Source: an uncultured Shinella sp. (GTDB lineage: Bacteria > Pseudomonadota > Alphaproteobacteria > Rhizobiales > Rhizobiaceae). From it: a stretch of 9,861 nucleotides of DNA. The DNA is taken from positions 1-9,861 of the forward strand of contig CAMLOC010000068.1 in the NCBI GenBank assembly GCA_946481465.1, given 5' to 3'. The notes beneath the pieces were generated by a model. It ran no database searches. It saw nothing but the letters and a program-made list of their open reading frames with translations, and had not been told where the DNA came from. Shown in pieces: positions 5,736 to 9,861 of this stretch; the first letter of the stretch is position 1; every line of letters begins with the position of its first letter. The translations under genes were made by a program, and so were the position numbers.

Positions 5736-6104
5736 TCAGCGGCAGAGTTTGAGGATGAAGTTTTCCGCCTCGATGACGGCGGCGGCGACGCCGGCGAGCG
5801 CGGCGGCATCGGCCGGATCGTCCTCCAGCGCGGCGGCCGCCTTGCCGACAGCGGTGGCGCCGACGGACTGGGCGGAGCCCTTGAGGCGATGGGCGACGGC
5901 GGCGCGGGCGGCGCCTTCGGTGCCCGCCAGTTCCTTCATGCTCGCGCGCGCCTGCCGGGTGAACATCTGCAGCACTTCGAGTTCCAGCCCCTTGTCGCCC
6001 ATCGTCTGGCGGCCAAGGTGTGCCAGATCGATCGGCTTCTCCCCGGAATGGGACATGCCGCCCGCATTGTCGGGCGCCTCGAATGCGATGTTGAGCGCTG
6101 CCAT
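5736..6104 (-). CDS. Stand-alone histidine phosphotransfer (Hpt) domain protein
   Basis: A 122-residue protein made almost entirely of one Hpt four-helix domain. The phosphorylation motif is [13 protein letters not shown] (71-83), with the phospho-accepting His72 and the conserved LKGSA that lets the helix pack closely. About 30 residues of linker precede [20 protein letters not shown] (25-44), the usual first helix. Proteins of this kind relay phosphate between receiver domains of hybrid kinases and response regulators. No kinase or regulator gene is in the window, so its partners are unknown. AAGGA lies nine bases before the ATG. It is transcribed divergently from the giant polar-growth gene across a region with a CtrA box, which hints at a link to cell-cycle or polarity signalling. 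It is not ChpT, which is a larger, dimeric, kinase-like protein. Confidence 0.88.
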   Translation of the reverse strand: MAALNIAFEAPDNAGGMSHSGEKPIDLAHLGRQTMGDKGLELEVLQMFTRQARASMKELAGTEGAARAAVAHRLKGSAQSVGATAVGKAAAALEDDPADAAALAGVAAAVIEAENFILKLCR

Positions 6105-6235
6105 TTGCCAATATCCTTATAGACGCGGTGTACGCTTGTTTCTTTGTGGTGCACGCGGACCTTGAGGGTCATCCTGCGCGGGCGGCGCGGCTATCCGATT
6201 AAAAGACGGCGCAAAATGGGCATGAATCGCAAACT

Positions 6236-6243
6236 ATGGTTAA
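6236..6243 (-). promoter_or_regulatory. TTAACCAT motif, possible CtrA half-site
   Basis: On the minus strand the octamer reads TTAACCAT. It lies 132 bases upstream of hpt and 58 bases from the full CtrA box. The next inverted repeat (AACGGC/GCCGTT, 6242-6262) overlaps it by two bases. Taken alone it would be weak; beside the full box it is more credible. Confidence 0.35.
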
Positions 6244-6300
6244 CGGCTGAAAAATTGCCGTTTTCACAGGTTTTCCATCGCGATACAGAATCGTCCGATC

Positions 6301-6315
6301 TTAACTTCCTGTTAA
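6301..6315. promoter_or_regulatory. CtrA box, TTAA-N7-TTAA
   Basis: TTAACTTCCTGTTAA has exactly seven bases between the two TTAA, the classical site for the alphaproteobacterial cell-cycle response regulator CtrA. The core is also a perfect dyad, CTTAAC-TTCCT-GTTAAG (6300-6316), so it reads the same for both divergent genes. It lies 196 bases upstream of hpt and 276 bases upstream of the polar-growth gene. CcrM-type GANTC sites are at 6224-6228 and 6288-6292. The match is exact; binding is inferred. Confidence 0.6.
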
Positions 6316-6338
6316 GTTTCGGGCGAAGGGAGATGGCA

Positions 6339-6458
6339 ATGAATTGTGTGATACAGGCTAATGTGTCACTACGATACGACCGGATAGTCCCGGTGGATAA
6401 GCCGTGGGCGGAGATACACCGCTTCGCCTTTTCGGTCTATCGAGCGAATTTGGAATGA
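6339..6458 (+). CDS. Possible small protein of 39 residues, doubtful
   Basis: The frame starts MNCVIQANVSLRYDRIV and ends ANLE before the TGA at 6456-6458. Its only strong support is an excellent ribosome site, AAGGGAG (6326-6332), six bases before the ATG and just downstream of the CtrA box. An ATG at 6333 is in frame but too close to that site. Third codon positions are clearly less GC-rich than in the neighbours, there is no recognisable motif or membrane segment, and a hairpin follows 15 bases after the stop. It may be a leader peptide of the giant gene, a young small gene, or noise. Confidence 0.25.
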   Translation: MNCVIQANVSLRYDRIVPVDKPWAEIHRFAFSVYRANLE

Positions 6459-6464
6459 ACGGTG

Positions 6465-6524
6465 GTCCGGACGCTGCATGCCATGAGGGTATGCAGCAAG
6501 ACCGGCCACCAACCGGACCGGTTC
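6465..6524 (+). other. Structured leader upstream of the polar-growth gene
   Basis: The main hairpin at 6474-6498 has ten stacked pairs (one G-U), GCTGCATGCC against GGTATGCAGC, with a five-base loop. GGTCCGG (6465-6471) can pair with CCGGACC (6514-6520) and enclose it. In competition, AACCGG (6512-6517) pairs with CCGGTT (6519-6524). No T tract follows, so it is not an evident terminator. If transcription of the giant gene starts near the CtrA box, this lies in its 5' UTR, where two exclusive folds could affect translation or RNA stability. Confidence 0.45.
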
Positions 6525-6591
6525 GAATGCGCCTGAGCAGCGGCAGCGCGCATGAAGCCCGATCCCGGACATGGTAACGAGGCGTATCCGC

Positions 6592-9500
6592 ATGGCGACG
6601 AACAAGCCCACCGAGTCGATCGACGACAAGGCCTTCCAGGCCCTGGAAGAAGCACTGAAGATCGACTTTGATGATCTAGCGCCGGAGACGCCCTCGAAGA
6701 AGGACGCTTCGGAGGCCCATGTGTCTGAACCAGCAAGCCGCGTTCCGAACAAGGTGCAGGAAAAACCTGCCAATCGCCCCGCATCCGGCGAGACCGCCCG
6801 CAGCCTCGGCCCCGAGCCGGCGCCGAAGACCCCGGCCTTCACCCCTGCCAACGACGGCTCGCGCAAGACGCCGGCCGCGATCCTGAAATCGCTGGACGTG
6901 CGCTCCGGCCGCGCCTCGATCCGCATGGCCATCCTGGTGTCCGTCCTGTGGGTCATCGGCGGGCTCGGCGTCGCCAACCTGCTCTACGCACCCGAGATCT
7001 GGCAGATCCGCTCGGTCGCCGACCTCGTGGCGCTGCCCGGCGCCATCGGCATGGTCGTCGCCATCGTCATGCCGATCATGCTGTTCTTCGCCTTCGCGAT
7101 CATGATCTCCCGCGCCCAGGAACTGCGCAGCGCCGCCCGCTCCATGGCGGAGGTCGCGCTTCGCCTCTCCGAGCCGGAAACCGTCGCCAGCGACCGTATC
7201 ATGAGCGTCGGCCAGGCCGTCCGCCGCGAAGTCTCGGCGATGAACGAAGGCATCGAGCGCACCATCGCCCGCGCCACCGAGCTGGAAACGCTCGTGCATT
7301 CCGAAGTCAACGCGCTGGAACGCAGCTATTCCGACAACGAGATGCGCGTGCGCACCCTCGTCCAGGAACTCGGCTCGGAGCGCGAGGCGATCGTCAGCCA
7401 TGCCGAGCGCATCCGCTCGTCGATCTCCGGCGCGCACGAGCAGCTCAAGGACGAGCTGGCCAGCGCCGGCGACAACATCACCCAGCGCCTCGCCACCTCG
7501 GGCGAAGCCTTCGCCTCCATGCTCGATACCCGCGCCGCCATGCTGATGGAGAAATCCGACAGCGCGACGCAGACGATCGGCGCAATGCTCTCGGCCCGCA
7601 CCGACAGCCTGCTGTCGACGCTGAACTCGTCCGGCCTCGCGCTCGCCAACGAGTTCGACAGCCGCCTCGACCAGCTCACCAAGAACCTCGATTCGCGCGG
7701 CCGTGATCTCCTGCAGCAGTTCGAGACGCGCGCCACCTCGCTCGACACGAATACCGAGAAGCTGAACGCCGCGCTGAACGAGCGCGCCAAGCAGCTCAAC
7801 GAGACGCTGATTGCCCGCACTCGCGAGATCAGCGAGAGCCTGTCGATCGGCCAGCAGGCCGTCACCGGCGGCCTCGACCACGTTCTCCAGTCGATGAACG
7901 CCGCGCTCGACGAGAAGGGCGCGCAGTTCCGCCAAAACCTCAAGAACGCCGCCGACGACACGGTCATGGACCTCGACCTGCGCACCGGCTTCTTCGACGA
8001 GCGCATGCAGGCGACCGTCGGCCAGATCGCCAGCGCCTTCGACCACCGCGTCGAGGAATTCGCCCAGGCCTTCGACCAGCGCGCCGGCTCGCTCGACAGC
8101 AAGCTGATGGAGAGCCTTGCCCGCATCAACGAGACGGTCGCCAGCGGCCGCGACGCGATGGACGGCATCCTCACCTCCAGCATCGACCGCCTCGGCAATA
8201 CCCTCACCGACCAGTCCTTCGCTCTGGCGACGACGCTCGCCACCAGCCAGGAAGTGCTCGAAAGCGCCGTCTCCGGCCATGCCGATGCCATTTCCAACGC
8301 CGTCAGCGGCGCGCATGAGCGCATGGGCGCGGTCCTCTCGGAAAAGTCCGCCGCCCTTCTCGGCGGCCTCGCCGACGTGCAGAACCGCATCGAAAGCGGC
8401 TTTGCCACCCGTGCGGACGCCCTGGCGGAAAGCATTTCCGGCAGCGAGCGCCGCCTGACGGATGCGCTCGATTCCCGCGGCACGGCCATCGCCACCGACA
8501 TCGAGGCGGCCCAGGCCCGCATGGAAGAGGCGCTTGGCGCCCGCGCCAGCGCCCTGGTGGAAAGCATCTCCGGCAGCGAGCGCCGCCTGACGGATGCGCT
8601 CGATTCCCGTGGCTCCGCCATCGCCGGCGGCATCGAGGCGGCCCAGGTCCGCATGGAAGAGGCGCTCGGCGCCCGCGCCGACGAGATCGCCTCGACGATC
8701 GCCGCCAGCCACAACCGCATCGACAGCGCGCTGTCCGAGCGCACCGCCGCCCTCTCCTCCATGCTGAACGAGACCGGCAGCCAGCTCGAACATTCCGTCG
8801 GCGCCGCCGCCGGCCGCGTCGAGAGCGCCCTGACGGGCGCCGCCCGCCAGATCGACGACGCCATCACCGGCCGCACGGCCAACCTCGCCTCGGTCCTGTC
8901 CAACAGCGCCGGCGCCATGCAGTCGGCCATCGACGCGGCGGCCGAGCGCGTCGAGACGGTGCTGTCGGAAGGCAACCAGCAGCTGACGGGCGTCCTGCAC
9001 GGCCAGGCCGCCGAATTCGCCGAAGCCTTCTCCGGCCGCGCCGCCAGCATCGCCGAGCAGCTTTCGGGCCGCGCCTCGGAGCTGGCAGGTTCCCTCGTCA
9101 CCACCCACGAGCAGATCCGCGCCACGCTGGACGACCGCATCGACGCGATCAACCTCGCCATCACCGAAGGCCGCAACCAGCTCAACGAGACGCTGAACGA
9201 CCAGGTCACCTCCATCGGCACCTCGATCGCCACCAGCGCCGGCATGCTGGAACTGTCGATGGAGCAGCACGAGGAGGCCCTGCGCCGCACCATCGACAGC
9301 AGCGGCACCCAGCTCGACCAGAAGGTGCGCGAAAGCGTCGGCGCCGTCGCCGAACGCCTTGTCGAGACTTCGGCCAAGATCGTCCAGGCCGCCGACACCT
9401 TCGGCAACCGGATGGAGCAGACGGTCGACAGCGTCGCCAACCGCTTCGACACGACCGGCAGCCGCCTGGAAGAAAACCTCGGCAAGCTCGAATCCCGCAT

Positions 9501-9861
9501 CGAGTACAGCGTCGATCACGTCTCCGGCCTCGTCGACACCGCCGCCTCGCGCATTTCCGACACGCTGTCCGAACGCCTCACCGACCTCGACCGCGTCGGC
9601 GGCGACGTGTCGCTGCGCGTCTCCGACGCCCTCTCCCGGCCGATGGCCGAGGTGGAGCGCATCGGCGACGAGACGACCGCCCGCATCGCCGCCGCCCTCG
9701 CCGGCCGCGTCACGGATATCGAACGCCTCAGCGCCAGCGCGAGCGAGCGCATCGAGGGCGCCCTTGCCGGCCGCCTCACCGATATCGAGCGCGTCACCGG
9801 CGAAGCCGCCGCACGCATCCTGCTCGCGGCCTGGCTCGCCCAGCAGCACGGTGCCCGCCTG
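6592..9861 (+). CDS. gpr: Giant membrane-anchored apolipoprotein-like coiled-coil protein, GPR/RgsE polar-growth family, 5' part
   Basis: The frame runs 1090 codons from ATG 6592 to the window end without a stop. CGAGG lies nine bases upstream; an in-frame ATG at 6571 has no ribosome site. Residues 1-105 are acidic and Pro/Ala-rich, with IDDKAFQALEEALKIDFDDL near the start. Two membrane segments lie at about 111-132 and 149-172. The rest is Ala/Glu/Arg/Ser-rich helix with 11/22-residue apolipoprotein A/E-type periodicity, often called 'kinesin-like' in annotations. The architecture and host type match Growth Pole Ring protein of Agrobacterium (about 2100 residues) and RgsE of Sinorhizobium, which form a ring at the growing pole and are needed for unipolar growth. 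Repeats: a 44-residue unit near 566-697 and four 22-residue units at 986-1073. The last 16 or so residues (ILLAAWLAQQHGARL) break the repeat pattern. The family call rests on architecture, not on alignment. Confidence 0.8.
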   Translation, partial: MATNKPTESIDDKAFQALEEALKIDFDDLAPETPSKKDASEAHVSEPASRVPNKVQEKPANRPASGETARSLGPEPAPKTPAFTPANDGSRKTPAAILKSLDVRSGRASIRMAILVSVLWVIGGLGVANLLYAPEIWQIRSVADLVALPGAIGMVVAIVMPIMLFFAFAIMISRAQELRSAARSMAEVALRLSEPETVASDRIMSVGQAVRREVSAMNEGIERTIARATELETLVHSEVNALERSYSDNEMRVRTLVQELGSEREAIVSHAERIRSSISGAHEQLKDELASAGDNITQRLATSGEAFASMLDTRAAMLMEKSDSATQTIGAMLSARTDSLLSTLNSSGLALANEFDSRLDQLTKNLDSRGRDLLQQFETRATSLDTNTEKLNAALNERAKQLNETLIARTREISESLSIGQQAVTGGLDHVLQSMNAALDEKGAQFRQNLKNAADDTVMDLDLRTGFFDERMQATVGQIASAFDHRVEEFAQAFDQRAGSLDSKLMESLARINETVASGRDAMDGILTSSIDRLGNTLTDQSFALATTLATSQEVLESAVSGHADAISNAVSGAHERMGAVLSEKSAALLGGLADVQNRIESGFATRADALAESISGSERRLTDALDSRGTAIATDIEAAQARMEEALGARASALVESISGSERRLTDALDSRGSAIAGGIEAAQVRMEEALGARADEIASTIAASHNRIDSALSERTAALSSMLNETGSQLEHSVGAAAGRVESALTGAARQIDDAITGRTANLASVLSNSAGAMQSAIDAAAERVETVLSEGNQQLTGVLHGQAAEFAEAFSGRAASIAEQLSGRASELAGSLVTTHEQIRATLDDRIDAINLAITEGRNQLNETLNDQVTSIGTSIATSAGMLELSMEQHEEALRRTIDSSGTQLDQKVRESVGAVAERLVETSAKIVQAADTFGNRMEQTVDSVANRFDTTGSRLEENLGKLESRIEYSVDHVSGLVDTAASRISDTLSERLTDLDRVGGDVSLRVSDALSRPMAEVERIGDETTARIAAALAGRVTDIERLSASASERIEGALAGRLTDIERVTGEAAARILLAAWLAQQHGARL
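8287..8682 (+). repeat. 132-bp tandem repeat inside the polar-growth gene
   Basis: Units at 8419-8550 and 8551-8682 encode residues 610-653 and 654-697 and differ at only 12 of 132 bases by my count (about 91% identity). Both contain SISGSERRLTDALDSRG and RMEEALGARA. The preceding 132 bases (8287-8418) encode a degenerate copy in the same 44-residue register (AISNAVSGAHERMGAVLS...). The high DNA identity of the last two points to a recent in-frame duplication or to gene conversion. Forty-four residues is two 22-residue apolipoprotein-type turns, so the coil register is kept. Confidence 0.85.
9547..9810 (+). repeat. Four 22-residue (66-bp) apolipoprotein-type repeats
   Basis: Residues 986-1073 form four consecutive units starting SRISDTLSERLTDLDRV, LRVSDALSRPMAEVERI, ARIAAALAGRVTDIERL and ERIEGALAGRLTDIERV. 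Units three and four are the most alike, also at the DNA level. The consensus is x-R-I-x-x-A-L-x-x-R-x-x-D-I-E-R-(V/L), an amphipathic helix. A fifth unit would begin at 9811 with ARI but loses the pattern at once. Confidence 0.8.

Larger units (their letters stand above)
6105..6591. promoter_or_regulatory. Divergent hpt / polar-growth gene control region (487 bases)
   Basis: An AT-richer stretch between two divergent genes. It holds a CtrA box (6301-6315), a TTAACCAT half-site on the minus strand (6236-6243), two GANTC sites (6224-6228 and 6288-6292), an AACGGC/GCCGTT inverted repeat (6242-6262), one 8-of-9 match to the DnaA box (6392-6400, minus strand), a possible 39-codon gene (6339-6458) and leader hairpins (6465-6524). 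I found no convincing sigma-70 -35/-10 pair for either gene, which fits activator-dependent promoters but does not prove it. Confidence 0.6.

Noticed and set aside
5534..5809. N-terminal extension of the ferredoxin frame
   Set aside because: The frame is open, but the extension is low-complexity, crosses the hpt gene and the hairpin, and the ferredoxin domain starts properly at the ATG at 5533 with its own ribosome site.
6392..6400. DnaA-box-like sequence near CtrA sites, suggesting a replication origin
   Set aside because: Only one 8-of-9 match, with no cluster of boxes and no origin-linked genes; a promoter region is the simpler reading.
6144..6458. 104-codon plus-strand frame in the hpt/gpr spacer
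   Set aside because: The first part has no ribosome site and runs through the CtrA sites; only the last 39 codons with AAGGGAG were kept, as a doubtful candidate.
6676..9849. Very long open frame (1057 codons) on the minus strand opposite the coiled-coil gene
   Set aside because: It is the antisense of a repetitive GC-rich gene: high third-position GC on the plus strand removes stops from the other strand. Its Gly/Ala/Asp/Arg composition has no domain logic, while the plus frame has membrane segments and coherent repeats.

Overview
The window has the GC-rich composition, codon use and gene set of an alphaproteobacterium, most likely of the Rhizobiaceae (Rhizobium/Agrobacterium/Ensifer/Shinella group). 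The family call rests on the YcjX–YcjF pair, a folP-folB-folK cluster and, most tellingly, the 5' half of a giant apolipoprotein-like coiled-coil gene of the GPR/RgsE type, a polar-growth protein of Rhizobiales. No mobile element, CRISPR array, tRNA, rRNA or defence system is visible. This is inherited chromosomal core DNA, and most of the novelty lies between the genes.

Layout. Positions 2-1458 (+) hold the 3' end of a ycjX-type ATPase gene and, with a 4-base overlap, a complete YcjF/UPF0283 membrane protein gene. Positions 1645-2193 (+) hold a small secreted protein of unknown function. It converges on, and overlaps by 8 bases, the folate operon folP-folB-folK (3959 down to 2186, minus strand), which encodes dihydropteroate synthase, dihydroneopterin aldolase and the pterin pyrophosphokinase. 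Divergent from folP is a secreted DUF922 protein with an HExxH zinc motif (4174-4785, +). The spacer between them carries a 34-base interrupted palindrome and three further hairpins.

Positions 4786-5212 hold no convincing protein gene. They do hold a strong plus-strand terminator (stem plus seven T) preceded by a hairpin whose loop is an anti-Shine-Dalgarno sequence. This looks like an undescribed or alpha-r-type small RNA. Next, on the minus strand, are a [2Fe-2S] ferredoxin (5533-5213) and a stand-alone histidine phosphotransfer (Hpt) protein (6104-5736), separated by a perfect 10-bp-stem hairpin.

Positions 6105-6591 form an AT-richer divergent control region between hpt and the giant gene. 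It contains a textbook CtrA box (TTAA-N7-TTAA), a TTAACCAT half-site, two GANTC sites, a possible 39-codon gene and a structured leader. From 6592 to the window end runs the open frame (1090 codons, no stop) of the GPR/RgsE-like protein: an acidic N-terminus, two membrane segments, then coiled coil with 22- and 44-residue repeats, including a recent 132-bp tandem duplication.

How it fits together: the fol genes are one biosynthetic operon. The Hpt protein and the polar-growth protein share a control region with cell-cycle (CtrA/CcrM) signatures, which suggests, as an inference, that both are cell-cycle timed.
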